Source of the DNA: Liopterus haemorrhoidalis
Lineage: Eukaryota; Arthropoda; Insecta; Coleoptera; Dytiscidae
NCBI GenBank assembly: GCA_963971575.1
Contig: OZ020611.1
Location: forward strand, 4,662,882 to 4,726,881
Direction: 5' to 3'
DNA: 64,000 nucleotides
Shown one piece after another: positions 29,639 through 40,677 of this stretch (positions within the stretch are counted from its first letter, which is position 1; every line of letters starts with the position of its first letter). A program made the translations under genes and the position numbers. The notes under the pieces are model-generated. The model was given only the letters and a program-made list of their open reading frames with translations. It did no database searches and was not told the origin of the DNA.

Positions 29639-31133
29639 CAGTGATGGCGAACCTATGACCTGCGGGTCAGACACTGACCCACGAAGGCTTTTTAAGTGAC
29701 CCACGCGTTGAATTTATAAAAAAAAGTAATAGCATAAAAGAGAGAACAGGCAATCGAAAATATTAAAAAATATCTATGTCGAATTTATAAAAAAAAAATA
29801 CTTCCAAGTAGACGTTGACTAACTGATTTTCTATCGTATCAATGTGCCTGTATGTGAGCCATAAAATTTTCAAATATAGATTGGTTAAATGATTTAATGT
29901 TCTTATGTGACATCACTCAGCATTTCAATGAACTGAATAAAAAACTTCAGGGAAATGGACAAGTTGTATCGATGATGTTTGAAAATATTAAAACATTTAT
30001 GACGAAACTTAACATCTTCACAAAAGATTTGGAAATGAAAATGATTAATATTTTCCTCAATTACAAAAACATTTTCAAAACACAATAATTTTTGAAAATA
30101 CGCTTGATATTCAAAAAAATGCAATTAAAAAATATTTAATTATTATACAGGAAATAAAACAAGCCTTTCAGGAGAGATTAAATCAATTTAAAAGTTTGGA
30201 AAATATATTTCACTTTATTTTATATCCATACAAAACAGAATTTGCAACAATGGAGCTAACCGGATTTATGTGGCTAGGTATCCATGATTTAGAAATGGAA
30301 TTAGTTGAATTTCAAAGCAGCATAGTGTGGAAAAATAAATTTTAAAACTTAGTTTCGGAAATAGAAGGAAAATTTTCTGAAAGTACTACAGATAATAATG
30401 ATCCCAAACTAAAAATTTAAAATATTACATTAAACGTATGGGATTCTTTACCAAACAATTTTATATCAATGAAAAAGCTTGCTAATGCTCTGTTAACGAT
30501 TTTTGGGTCCACATATTCGTGCGAAAAATTGTTTTCCTCAATGAATTTTGTAAAATCCTCCAACAAAAATAAACTTGGAAATGAATTGACAGCGAAATGC
30601 GTTAAACTAATGAATACGGATTATGGACCTAATATTAAGAAACCATCTGAAAATAAGCAACAACAGATTTCACATTAAATATATATACTTTTATCAACTT
30701 TATTATATATACAAATATGTAACTAGGTTTATAATAAAAAATACTTCATAATATATGTATGTGATGTTCTTTATTTCGTGTTCATTCAAATATTTAGTGC
30801 AGTGGTGCGATAATTCATGATATTACTCCATTGATATCAGCTTTTTGTCATCGACCTTTATTTGTTGCTCTTCACTTGCAAAAGTAAAAAATATAAAACA
30901 AAAACGAAACGTAAACCTTTTTAGTGATTTTAAAAGTGAGTCCCAAAAAAGGGTCAACTGTCGAGTTTTTCTGTAAACAAATTTTTGGTGTTCCAAATTA
31001 TTGGGACCCCTTTTTACCACACCCCCTTCCAAGTGGCATCTATTGACTCAGTGACCCACGGACTAGTATTAAGACAAGTATTAAAATAATTAACAAAATT
31101 TGACCCACTCCTCAAAAAGGTTCGCCATCCCTG
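29639..31133 (+). mobile_element. hAT element relic, 1495 bp
   Basis: The ends are CAGTGATGGCGAACCT and the complement of AGGTTCGCCATCCCTG. The flanks CCTTAGTC (29631-29638) and CTTTAGTC (31134-31141) form an 8-bp duplication with one mismatch. Near both ends lie GACCCACG-type subterminal words. The transposase C-terminal half is inside on the plus strand; the N-terminal half, including the zinc finger, is missing. Confidence 0.87.
29880..30678 (+). pseudogene. hAT transposase C-terminal half, ZBED5/GTF2IRD2-like
   Basis: The plus-strand frame begins WLNDLMFLCDITQHFNELNK and KLQGNG, typical of the middle of this hAT subgroup. A frameshift near 30075-30090 moves to NTLDIQKNAIKKY and the DLEMELVEFQSS block. 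Two in-frame TAA codons interrupt before the intact last part 30469-30678 (ALLTIFGSTYSCEKLFSSMN), the C-terminal dimerisation domain. About 265 codons remain of an expected 500-600. Confidence 0.85.
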
Positions 31134-31141
31134 CTTTAGTC

Positions 31142-31817
31142 AATCAAATACTGGGAGATAAAAAATAACACAGGTCAACCAAATAAAACTTTTTTTCTTT
31201 CTCATCATAAACAAAAGCACATTTTTCTAGATCAATTTTTCATGCTGATTCCAAATATGTATTCAGTTTTGTTGTATCACGTCAGGTTTATAAAATACGA
31301 CTATCCTTTGGGTTTGATACATTTTATATACATTTCACAGATGTGCAAGAAACAGAATCATAACAAAGTGCATATATATTGTTGAACAAAATATCAAAAT
31401 CGTTGCGAGTATAATTTTCTTTTGATCACTTTGTTTGGCTCACGGTATTTAGTCACGATACAGCATCCAGCAATAGTCTCCCATCATGCTTTCATTCCAA
31501 TCACTCACTGCTCCAAGATTTTCAGGAAAAAATGTAAAAAATACAATTTCAAAGACATACGGCATTTTTGAAAGTCATCGATCAACTTTTGAGAGCCAGT
31601 TTCATACATGGAAGACTGGTGGTTGCCCAGAAAGTTTTCACAAATGCATGTGAAGGCCTCCCAAGCTTCTTTTTCTTCAACATTGAGAGAATCTTTTAAG
31701 TTTGTGTCTTACAAGACTTTCCAGATTTGGAAAACTGCACTGATTTTTAAAAAAGGATCATATATTTGCAGGGGCGTATCTAGAAATTTGTTTTCTGTGA
31801 AATTTTTTTCTCCCAGG
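31142..31817. other. Unassigned stretch
   Basis: No recognisable gene or repeat boundary. The ORF at 31608-31871 is unrecognised and runs into the next repeat. Confidence 0.3.
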
Positions 31818-32690
31818 ATGTTGTTTTGGCCATTTTCAAGGGTTTTAGATTACTGCCCATACAAAACTTAAAAATTGGTTTATTAAAGCCCAGTTTATTT
31901 TTCTCAGATTAAACAATGTAAGTAAGATAATTGATAAAATTCAAACCGCAGATTTCTATTCCTAATCATTCTTTAGATAGGAATTATCAAATTTCCAAAA
32001 AAAAAAAAAATTAAAAAAAAATTAAAAATTTTCAATTTTTTTTGTTGTTTCCAAATATGGTTACAAGTCAATTAGGACCTCAAGATTTTAAAGATTTCAA
32101 CCTCAGGTTTTTATCGCATTTCGTTTTTGAGATCTGTCCAAGCGAATATGAAAATTTTTATAAATCACGCCATATTAAAATTTATCTTAATTTTAAAATA
32201 CATAAAACAACTAAAACCTAAATTTTTTTCTATACTAAATAAACTACGAGATATCCAAAAATTTAAACCGCAGCTCGCTATCTCTAACCGTTTTTGAGTT
32301 ATGTATAGAATCGATTTAGGTCAGTTTTCAAAATAGACAAATAGTTAATCTATGACCAAAAATACATATTTGTACCAATTTTCAATCAAATCGGAGACAA
32401 AAATATTTGACTTAAAAATCACGATTTTATTTAAGGTCCACCCCTTAAGTTTTTTTCGATTTTTTGCCATTTTCAAGGGTTTTAGATTACTGCCCATACA
32501 AAACTTTTTTGAGATACGTCCATGCAAATATGAAATTTTTTATAAATCCGTATTAAAATTTTTCTTAATTATAAAATACGCAAAACAAACATGGCCTAAA
32601 TTTTTTTCTAAACTTAATAAACTACGAGGAATTAAAAACTTTTAACCGCAGCTCGCTATTTTTAAGTTGTGTATAGAACAAAAAAGATTT
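31818..32690. repeat. Diverged tandem duplication
   Basis: The word GCCATTTTCAAGGGTTTTAG with its 20 following bases occurs identically at 31829 and 32467. The following block, GTTTTTGAGAT...CCGCAGCTCGCTAT, occurs at 32123-32280 and 32509-32660. The first unit has about 230 bp of extra sequence between the two words. Each unit ends with an ACCGCAGCTCGCTAT and GTGTATAGAA-like region. Confidence 0.7.
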
Positions 32691-33120
32691 GTCATCAAAT
32701 AAACAATTTTTGTTATATACGCAGCAAAAAATTCATAAGTGTAAAAGTTTATTCTCAGTTTGTACAAAATTTTAGAGTTAAAATTTTCATTTAAAAAAAG
32801 TAAAATTTCACTATTTTAACCAAATCACCTTGTAAATCTTCATTTATTGTTAATAACATATTATTAATAATAACACTATCTCATAGACAGTGTTACATTT
32901 TTTGTGAAATATTACTTTTTCAGTGTTAAAATTTTGTCTTTGAGTTTGGAATTGGAATTCCATCATCATAGTTTTGGCTGAGTTATGGTTCTGCCACACC
33001 ATGTCCCGAGAAGCAATCGGACTACCCGAAAACAAATTAACACTACTTTAACACTATTTATTTTCTAACACTATAATTTAACCAAAAAAGAAATGCAAAT
33101 AATTATCAGTAAAAGCGAGG
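32691..33120. other. Unassigned stretch with AACACTATT words
   Basis: Words such as TTAACACTA recur at 32870 and 33040-33075, possibly inverted ends of a small element. No gene seen. Confidence 0.3.
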
Positions 33121-33123
33121 GAC

Positions 33124-33164
33124 TTCATGGTACACTAAAAGTTCATTTTTTAGTGTACCATGAA
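33124..33164. repeat. Hairpin with perfect 17-bp arms
   Basis: TTCATGGTACACTAAAA (33124-33140) and TTTTAGTGTACCATGAA (33148-33164) with a 7-nt loop, just upstream of HINE-1 copy B. Confidence 0.85.
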
Positions 33165-33182
33165 TCCCTTTAACGTTACCTT

Positions 33183-34128
33183 TTTGGGGTTTTGTAGGTA
33201 TGACCAAAAAATCCTTATACCGTCATTTTGTCGTCTGTCTGTCTGTCTGTCTGTTTGTTCGGTAAAAATTATAGTCAAACGGCTAAACCTAGAGAGTTGA
33301 AATTTGGCATGCTTATACAACTCTTATACCCGCACATTATAAAAATACTAAGACATCTAAAAAACATATCCGCCTAAAAATATTAACAAATATGTGCTCA
33401 TCGAAAAAAAAAATATTTTTTTAAAAGGCTGAGTAGGGTATCAAATGAAAGACCTTAGTACGTGAATTAACGATCAAATTTTTATTTTTGCAAAATATAT
33501 TATTTTGAAGAGATTTTTGCAAAAATTGTGCAAAAAAAATTTTGTCCCACACCCTGTAGCCCATTTTTTGTGCTTTTAACTAAAATATGTTAAATATTTA
33601 ATTTGCTATGTAACACAGTAGATAAGTGAGCTCCCGTAGCGTAGTGCGTTGTGTCCTCGCTTCGTAATTTGCAAACTACAGTTCAATTCCTGTCAATGTT
33701 AATTTTTCTGTTTTTTTTTTTGCATTTTTATTTTGTTTAAATTATTTTGTCAAAATTTTAGTTTTATTTAGGTAATGTTGCATTCAATTTTTAAATGCGT
33801 GAATTTAATAACCAGTGGGAAGTGTTGAAATTATAATTTAATTCTATGTTTGAATGTATACGAAATCAGAGGGCGGGGCTTATGATTTAAGCAACCAATG
33901 GAAGCCATAGGCGCAATTTTCAAAATCTTAATGAATCTTGCTATATAAAAAAATACTGCACATTTTTAGAAACTTAAATAATGGTATTAGGCATTCGAAT
34001 TAAAATTCATAAAAAAATATTTTGACATAAAATTTGTTTTGGCATCCCAAATAATCATCATTCAGTTACTAAATGCCTGCGAAACCCTGAAATGTGTAAA
34101 AATTCACACTTCACATCAATTTTTTCAC
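33183..34128 (+). mobile_element. HINE-1 copy B, full-length reference copy
   Basis: Order of parts: 5' subterminal motif GGGGTTTTGTAGGTATGACC, which pairs with AAAAAATCC to form a small stem; (GTCT)n; block 1, including TTGGCATGCTTATACAACTC and TTTTGTCCCACACCCTGTAG; the tRNA-like module 33617-33693; block 2, including GAAGTGTTGAAATTATAATT and GAGGGCGGGGCTTATGATTT; a 3' motif complementary to the 5' one (ATGCCTGCGAAACCCT); and the terminal hairpin region AAAATTCACACTTCACATC. Subterminal inverted repeats, an internal GTCY microsatellite and a 3' stem-loop, without terminal inverted repeats or protein, are the hallmarks of Helentron-derived HINE/DINE-1 and mini-me elements. Confidence 0.85.
33617..33693 (+). 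other. tRNA-like module of HINE-1 copy B
   Basis: A box GTAGCGTAGTGCG (33636-33648) and B box CAGTTCAATTCCTG (33679-33692), with TAATTTGCAAACTA between. It is of the same type as the module of copy C and different from copies A, D, E and F. Confidence 0.72.
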
Positions 34129-34280
34129 AAACTTGTTTTTTAACTTCGCTGTCAACAACTAGTCGGTAAATTTATAAGCTGGCAATGATTTCACAATAGC
34201 AAATGTCAAATTTTACGAATATAGTAATGCCACATTTCAATATTGCCATCTAGTGGTCGTTTGTAAAAACATAAAAGGTA
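34129..34280. repeat. Repeat module shared with 48640-48797
   Basis: ACATTTCAATATTGCCATCT and about 100 bp before it (TTATAAGCTGGCAATGATTT; AATGTCAAATTTTACGAATA) are closely matched at 48640-48797. Both copies lie directly downstream of a HINE-1 element, which suggests a common target repeat. Confidence 0.65.
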
Positions 34281-34356
34281 ACTCTCGTATATGTACTTTG
34301 TTGGTCACCTTCAATTACTACGAAACCTTCAAATGTACAAGTTCTCAGTACAAATA

Positions 34357-35637
34357 CCAGGTCTACAAGTATGAAATGCGGATTTTTTTCAAACTTGACG
34401 CGCAAACTGTGTGTATAGTTCAAAGTTTCAACATATATGGCGTTTTGTTAAGTTATCATTAAGTGTCAAATGCGTATAGGTTATAATTTGAAAAGTGATC
34501 ATATAGTTTTGTTTTACTGTGTTAAAAATATCAAATTTTGTGCCAAATAAAGATCATTCGCGGACAGTACTACTGTTTTGTTTTCATTTGAAAAAAACTG
34601 CTGCTGAATCATACCGACTGCTTCGAGAAGCTTATGGTGAATATGCTCCATCGCAAGATACGTGTGAACGATGGTTTCGGCGTTTCAAAAGTGGTGACTT
34701 TGATCTTACAGACATATAACATGGAAAACCTCAAAAAAAAAAAAAAATATGAAGATACAAAATTGGAAACATTGCTACAGGAAGACGATAGTCAATCACA
34801 AAAACAACTAGCAGAGCAGTTAGGCGTTAGTCAACAAGCTGTTTCTAATCGCCTACGAGAGATAAGTAAGATCCAGAAAGTCGGCAGATGGGTTTCACAT
34901 GTATTGAATGAGAGGCAGATGGAAAAACGCAAAAAAACTTTTGCTTGCACGATACAAAAGAACGTCTTTTTTGCATCGTATCATTACTGGCGATGAAAAA
35001 TGGATTTATTTGGAAAATCCCAAACGCAAAAAATCATGGGTGAACCCAGGCTCACCATCCACATCAACTGCAAGACCGAATCGCTTTGGCAAAAAGACAA
35101 TGCTCTGTACTTGGTGGGACCAAAAGGGTGTGGTCTGTTATGAATTGTTAATACCTGGTGAAACAGTTAACACCCAACGCTACCAACAACAACTGATCGA
35201 AGTGAACCATTCGCTGCTCATAAAACCAGAATACGAAAGAAGACAGCACAAGGTAATTTTTCTTCACAATAACGCTCCATCACATAAGGCAAAAGCAGTT
35301 TGCAACACATTGGAGGCACTCAAGTGGGAAGTACTATCCCATGCCGCTTACTCACCAGACTTGGCCCCTTCAGATTACCACTTGTTCACATCGATAGGTC
35401 ACGCACTTGCCGAGCAGCACTTTTGTTCATATGAAAATGTGAAAGAATGGCTAGATGAATGGTTTGCGGGGAAAGGGGAAGAGTTCTAGTGGCGAGGTAT
35501 TCACAAATTGCCTAAAAGATGGGGAAAATGTATAACTTCTAATGGAGCATACTTTAAATAAATAAACTTTTACTGTTCTTTTGAGTTTAATGTGTTTTAT
35601 TTAGAAAAAAATCCGCATTTCATACTTGTAGACCTGG
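34357..35637 (+). mobile_element. mariner element, 1281 bp, full length but dead
   Basis: Inverted ends CCAGGTCTACAAGTATGAAA, matching over about 33 bp, with TA on each side (34355-34356 and 35638-35639). It carries a decayed plus-strand transposase. Length and layout are those of a complete mariner. Confidence 0.93.
34519..35489 (+). pseudogene. mariner transposase, two frameshifts and a mutated catalytic Asp
   Basis: Frame one (34519-34719) holds the first helix-turn-helix (FHLKKTAAESYRLLREAYG, WFRRFKSGDFD) and ends in a stop, followed by a 15-A run. Frame two (to 34996) holds the second helix-turn-helix (QLAEQLGVSQQAVSNRL). Frame three (from about 34930) holds the catalytic core: first Asp in ITGDEKWIY, then FLHNNAPSHKA where the second Asp is Asn, and third Asp in SPDLAPSDYHLF. 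The spacing is DD34D-type, with the second Asp lost. A stop at 35487 is followed by the usual end WRGIHKLPKRW. Confidence 0.92.
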
Positions 35638-35640
35638 TAA

Positions 35641-36169
35641 TTTTTTCTAAAATATTCTATTTGAAATAATTACAGGTGAGACGTACCTATGAATGCAATT
35701 TAATTATCCTGAATACCGATAGTAACAATATGCCATTAGTCGAATGTCAGAAGTCTGTGTGATCGAGTTGATATTATTGATGGTGCGCTCGGCGGTGTTA
35801 CGGAGGCGGAGGTGGCTCGGAGATGAGGCGAGCCAGCCGTAAATCAATCAGCAGTGATTGAACAGCCATAATATCGTGACATCACTTCACAGTCACAGGT
35901 ACTGTGATTTAGATCACGACTCGCATATACATACGTATATGTGTGCGTCTGTATGTGTGTGTGGCTGTATGTGTTCTTGTGTGTGCATTACATTGTCTGC
36001 TACATTTAATATATTAAACAATAAAGCTATGTTCACACTGAGCTTTACCTGTTGGCTTGTGTTTCAATGTTACAGCAGTATGACAAGAGTATATATTTCA
36101 AGTGTGATCGAAATTCAGATATATCAGTGGCGAATAGCGAAAATTAAAGAAGGGGCTGCAACCAGAACA
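35641..36169. other. Unassigned stretch with a TGTG-rich patch
   Basis: The ORF at 35858-36250 passes through a (TGTG)n-like patch at 35938-35990 and matches nothing I know. A short GC-rich segment lies at 35780-35840. Confidence 0.35.
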
Positions 36170-36177
36170 GTTACCAA

Positions 36178-36350
36178 CAGTGGCATACGCAGAAAAATAT
36201 TTCAAGGGGGGGCGAGATATTTCACAACTTACGAAATTTATACGTATTGAAAAGGCAAGCAATCTTGAAATGCAGTAATTATAATTTTAGTTCTTTTCGA
36301 ATTTTCGGGAGGGGCATTTATCCCCTAATCCTCCTTTGCGTACGACACTG
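36178..36350. mobile_element. Short hAT-like MITE, 173 bp
   Basis: CAGTGGCATACGCAG at the left and the complement of TTGCGTACGACACTG at the right. The flanks GTTACCAA and GTAATCAA agree at 6 of 8 positions. Near each end is a G-run (AAGGGGGGGCG; CGGGAGGGG). Confidence 0.6.
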
Positions 36351-36432
36351 GTAATCAAAATCTTTTCTTAGAGGGGGGTTTATTACGATGAGTGGCAAAA
36401 ATATAATTACATATCTAATAATATGCTCCAAA

Positions 36433-37358
36433 TAGGGGATAGGCATGTTTTTTTTTTTTTTTTATTATATTCCTCTTGTTGCATATAAACATAAAAAACA
36501 GTTTTTTTTTTTTGTAATTTGAAGGCTTAAAAAAATCATAAATGTATGTAGCGCGAGAAAACGACGTGTGACGTCATACCCCTTCTAACTGACGTATGAC
36601 ACTACTAGCTTACCGGCGTACATAGTCTGTTGTGAACTTATTTGTTTGTATAACTTTCATAGGTTATGTAAAGTTAGAGTGATTTTAGTTAAAATAAAGT
36701 TTAATTCTATAAAAACAATTTATACATGTTTACCGAATTAAATTTTATATTAAAATAGATAACTTATATTGCAGTATTTCAATTATGCCTCTAACGTTTT
36801 GTAACTTCATGTAAACAATGTAGTAAAATTCTGACATCTAAATTACATAAATATTTACATTTTACAGAGTTGCACCGTTTGTTTACATAAAGTTATAGAA
36901 TATAAAATAAAAATTACTTTGACACCACGTATTTCCTCAGCACTGTAGCATTCATTATTTTTCATATATTCCATGAGCATAAATGCATCAATGTTGGGTA
37001 AATTATCACACTGAGCCCTAACAAAATCTTTATCTGCCATTTTAATAATAAATGCGTGAAAAATTGCTTAAAAACAAATACAAAACTCTCGAACAATACA
37101 ATACACACACGTGTAAAGATTATGTTGTAGCTGTATCTGTGATGTGAAACCCCTATCGTTTGACGTCATACTCAGTCGTTTTACTCGGCAACCTTCGCTC
37201 CGTGGTCGGCTTATTTCAAATTTACAATATTTTAATTCAAAAATTTGGCTATAATATTAATTAAAATGTAATTTTTGTTTTGTTAGGTGACATAACTAAC
37301 ATTAACATATCAAAATAATGTAGTTTTAAGGAAATACAAATTTTATGCGTATCCCCTA
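36433..37358 (-). mobile_element. No-TSD element carrying a gene's first exon, copy 2
   Basis: Inverted relative to copy 1 (20004-20938) and similar along its entire length. It ends in TAGGGGATAGGCA and TGCGTATCCCCTA, flanked by AA on the left and TT on the right, as at copy 1. A poly-T run (36451-36470) lengthens one side. It carries the same exon and donor. Confidence 0.75.
36918..37040 (-). CDS. 41-codon first exon, second copy
   Basis: ATG at 37040 opens MADKDFVRAQCDNLPNIDAF; the exon ends EEIRGVK, followed by GTAATTTTT. It has no stop or frameshift. It differs from the exon at 20323-20445 by Cys for Ser at residue 11 and Arg for Pro at residue 38. Arg is the residue I recall in the related family (EIRGVK), so copy 1 probably carries the derived change. 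Confidence 0.55.
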
Positions 37359-37489
37359 TTATAGTAAAAGTTTCGGTAAACCTTTCTGATTATGGATGAT
37401 GGTAGGGAAGTATTATTAACTTGTAGTAATTAGTGGCTGAAATGACCCTCAACAGCAGGGCCGGATTAACCTGTTTTGGGGCCCAAGAC
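37359..37489. other. Short spacer with an orphan DNA-element end
   Basis: CAGGGCCGGATTAACCTG at 37456 looks like a hAT-type terminal sequence. No partner end was found. Confidence 0.3.
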
Positions 37490-38822
37490 ATTTTTTAAAT
37501 TTATTGTAATCAAAAGAAAGCTTTTAAAACATAGATGGAACGACAAGTATTCCTTTTTCTATTTTAAAAAGATTTTTGCTAAAAAATGTAAAAAAAAACT
37601 TTTAAAAAATACCGACTTCTAACAACTTGTAACGAAATGAGGTTAATCTAAAATTTTGAATAAAATGTTAGTATTGCACACTGATGTGAATCGTTAGTTC
37701 AACAAGAATTTTTGATTAGATTAATTTTTCGATGATACCGAAGTTTAACAAAAAACATTTTTTTTCAAAGGGTTTCTCTTTTTCAGAGAGACGCTCTTGT
37801 CTCAGGGAGATACTGTTTATCAAATAAAACCTCTTAATGAGTGGATAGACAAGCAAATTTCAATATTTGATTTTTTTTTTTTTATGGGTTTTTTTTCACA
37901 GAGAGGTTGATCTAAAAATCTGAAAAAACCTCCATAATGTACATTGATGGGAACCGAAATAGTTCATCAGGAATTTGTGACTATTATTAGACAAGATTAG
38001 TTTTTGAAAAACTAACTTGTGTCGTCGATAAAAAAAATGTTTTTTTTTTATCGACTTTATTGTTTGATATCAAAAAAAATCTCTTAGGACGTAGATTAAG
38101 AAACAAAAAATAGTATTTTAAATTCTTTTTGTCTAAAAATATGCTAAAAAAATTCTTTTGCCAACAGGGTTAAACTAAAAATCTGAGAAAATTAAAGGTA
38201 ATGCACTTTGTTTTGAGGCGGAAACGTACACGAGGAATTTTTGATCAGATTTCTTTTTTAAAAATATTGCAGTTTTTGTGTTCTTGACAAAATTAATTAT
38301 TTTTTTAATTCGTGGCTAAATTGTGGCTAATAATGCTATGGATTTTTTGTATTTATGTTCAGTTGTTTTATTATACTATCATGCGTTGTGATTCATTCTA
38401 TTATTTGAATTACTTTAAATTTTTATTTTTAAGGTACCAAACAGGAATAAATTATTTTTAGTACTGAAATATTTTTAAATCAAATAACATTGTTAATATT
38501 AAAAAATATGTTTCTGAAAATTAAAAAAAAAAAAAAAAATAAGTCATTTATGAATATATTTCTTATTAATCTAATGAAGACTTGAATACGACGCAAATGC
38601 AGGAAAAAACGCTATGATTTATGGCAAGTTATTTAAATTTTGTATTAAAAATTAAATGTAAGCTCTTAGTACTCAAATAACTAATTAATTATCAAAAATC
38701 TGTTGATTTTGATGTGATTATAGAACAAATATTCCTAGACATCCAGTATTATGTTGACTTTTACACTTATAAAATACCTACAAAACCCTGAAATGTGTGA
38801 AAATTCACACTTCCCATCTATT
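37490..38822 (+). mobile_element. HINE-1 type II, second copy
   Basis: Related along much of its length to 14823-16372 (GTTAGTTCAACAAGAATTTT; GTTGATTTTGATGTGATTAT). It ends in ATACCTACAAAACCCTGAAA, a perfect complement of the family's 5' motif, and then GTGTGAAAATTCACACTTCC. The 5' part with the GTCT tract is missing. Confidence 0.65.
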
Positions 38823-38947
38823 TTTTTTTTAGGATCTTCGGCTCTAAGGCCCTAGTGGCTGTTCTAGTTTTGGTGACCCTTGCGTTTGGCCTTAGGGGTG
38901 GTTACTCAGTCATCCCGCCCCTTAAGCCAGCACTGTGCAGAAAAACA
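38823..38947. other. Short GC-richer segment, unknown
   Basis: It reads GGATCTTCGGCTCTAAGGCC and onward to a CACTGTGCAGAAAAACA word that is duplicated by the next insertion. Possibly the 3' end of a retroelement. Confidence 0.3.
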
Positions 38948-39151
38948 GTTAGTTAGTTAAAATTTTTGGCGAACAGCAACAAAGGCTATATGCGCCTACC
39001 GCAGCCCATCTAAATGACCACACTACATATTAAAAACAATAAATTAGACAATAAATAAATAAATAAAACCATTAAAAATACGCATAAAAGAAATCATGCA
39101 CGAACAAATACAAATAAACAATATAAAAAGTCTGTTCGAAATAATGAACAG
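38948..39151 (+). mobile_element. Retroposed LINE 3'-UTR fragment, 204 bp, 16-bp TSD
   Basis: ACTGTGCAGAAAAACA occurs at 38932-38947 and 39152-39167, bracketing GTTAGTTAGTTAAAATTTTT through an (AAATAAAT)n-like stretch at 39048-39065. No coding sequence remains. The duplication and the A/T-rich tail indicate target-primed insertion of a heavily truncated element. Confidence 0.65.
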
Positions 39152-39167
39152 ACTGTGCAGAAAAACA

Positions 39168-39835
39168 ATTCCTGAACGTGGTTGACATTACTATTGATCT
39201 GAATCATAAAATCAAGAAATTTATATATCTAATTAAATGAAAGCATGTTAACATATAGGTATTTAAAACCTGGATATCAGGATATTTACGATGCCATTAA
39301 TATAAGAAGTGTCAATTTTTTGCCGCAATCCAATAAAGCACTGGTAGGAGTGGCCAATGTTATGATCATCACGCGATATTTCGCACGGGGCTCTTACACG
39401 TGATCGGGCGGCCGCAATGACATTGCACTCTCGCGGTGCTCGGGTGCTCGGGTGCTCGTGGTGCACGCCGCACGGTGCTCGGAAAGAGCACTGCTCTTCA
39501 AATCCCCGACACGTGAGCTCTGTTATTTACATTCATTCACTCACATTTTCTATTTATATGCAAGAATGTCGATGACTAACTAAATATTGGTTGTTTTTTG
39601 CAAAACTATTAGTTTTTACATATTAAACGTGCTGTGAACAGCAAAAAAAGGAAACGTGATTCAATTTTTTTATTTTATATAAACGTGATATATTTTAATC
39701 TAAAGAAAAACACATTATTTTTCTTACATTTAATATTTTCGTTAGTTGCTTGACCAAAATGGATTGTTTGCTTAATAATTATAGGGTGACTATCTTACCG
39801 GTGAAATTATGACCACTAGAGTAGACCAATATATC
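39168..39835. other. Unassigned stretch with GC-rich pocket
   Basis: 39370-39490 is GC-rich with three GGTGCTCG repeats. The 67-codon minus-strand ORF there is unrecognised. Confidence 0.35.
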
Positions 39836-40395
39836 TTTTTACTTGCCCGACCTTAATATATAAGGGGCAAGTATTGTAATCGCGAAAATTTTCGATGTCG
39901 AGATTTTGACTGATGACCACGTTTCATGGTCCAGGGAATCCAAAAAACCTATTTTCGAAGTGATGGTCCGTACGTGTGTGTGTATGTGTGTGTGTGTGTG
40001 TCTGTGTGTCTGTGTGTGTGTCTGTATGTATACACGATAACTCAAGAACGGTTCAACTTAGAGAATTCGTTTTGGTACTAAAAAATTCTCCTATTAAATG
40101 GGAAGAACCCTATTGTTTTTTATAAAGATCGTTTGAATAGAAATGGGAGTTTACTCGTGTCGATTTTAAGATTTTTGCGAATATTTAGCAACAGAAAAAT
40201 ATTTCGAAAAAATTTATTGAACAAAAGTTACTATAAATGCAATAACTAATACCTTTTATTTGAGACGTTTTTTGATAAAACGAAAAATTTTGAAATTTTT
40301 TTGTAAAATAATTTAAAATTTTTCCAAGTCTCAATTTTTTCATATTTATATGTAACAAATTTAAATTTAAATTCGTAACAAGTAAACCAAGCCTT
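39836..40395 (+). mobile_element. HINE-2 copy a (variant head, (TG)n instead of GTCT)
   Basis: It starts TTGCCCGACCTTAATATATA, a variant of the family's start, and carries a TGTG/TCTG tract at 39974-40022. From 40143 it matches the family body (GGGAGTTTACTCGTGTCGAT; CAACAGAAAAATATTTCGAA) to ATTTATATGTAAC at about 40355. The 3' end with the hairpin is missing. Confidence 0.7.
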
Positions 40396-40469
40396 GGACA
40401 AAAATTTGTATAGAACATAATTTGATGTATTTTTGAAGATTGATCTAAATAACTAAAAAAAAAAATTAA

Positions 40470-40677
40470 ATTAAATTTTTTTTTTAATTTTTTTTTTTGG
40501 GAGGGCTAGTCTTGCGGAGGTTTCCCTTCGCCACTTGCCGACAGTTAAGAGAATAACTGACTGATAGATCAACAGATAGACAAACAAGCACAGTCAAGTC
40601 AGCAGAGAGACAGATCGACAGAAGAGCAATGCATCTAGATAGAAGAAGAACGGAAAGACCAACAAGTAGAAATAAAA
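40470..40677. other. Degenerate CAGA-rich stretch
   Basis: Poly-T and then loosely spaced CAGATAGAC, GACAGATCGACAG words, an old relative of the HINE-1 microsatellite side. Confidence 0.4.

Noticed and set aside
29903..30124. Minus-strand ORF over the hAT transposase
   Set aside because: Shadow of the plus-strand hAT C-terminal region.
35858..36250. 130-codon plus-strand ORF with Cys/Val/His-rich middle
   Set aside because: The middle translates a TGTG-rich tract and the end enters a hAT-like MITE; no domain recognised.
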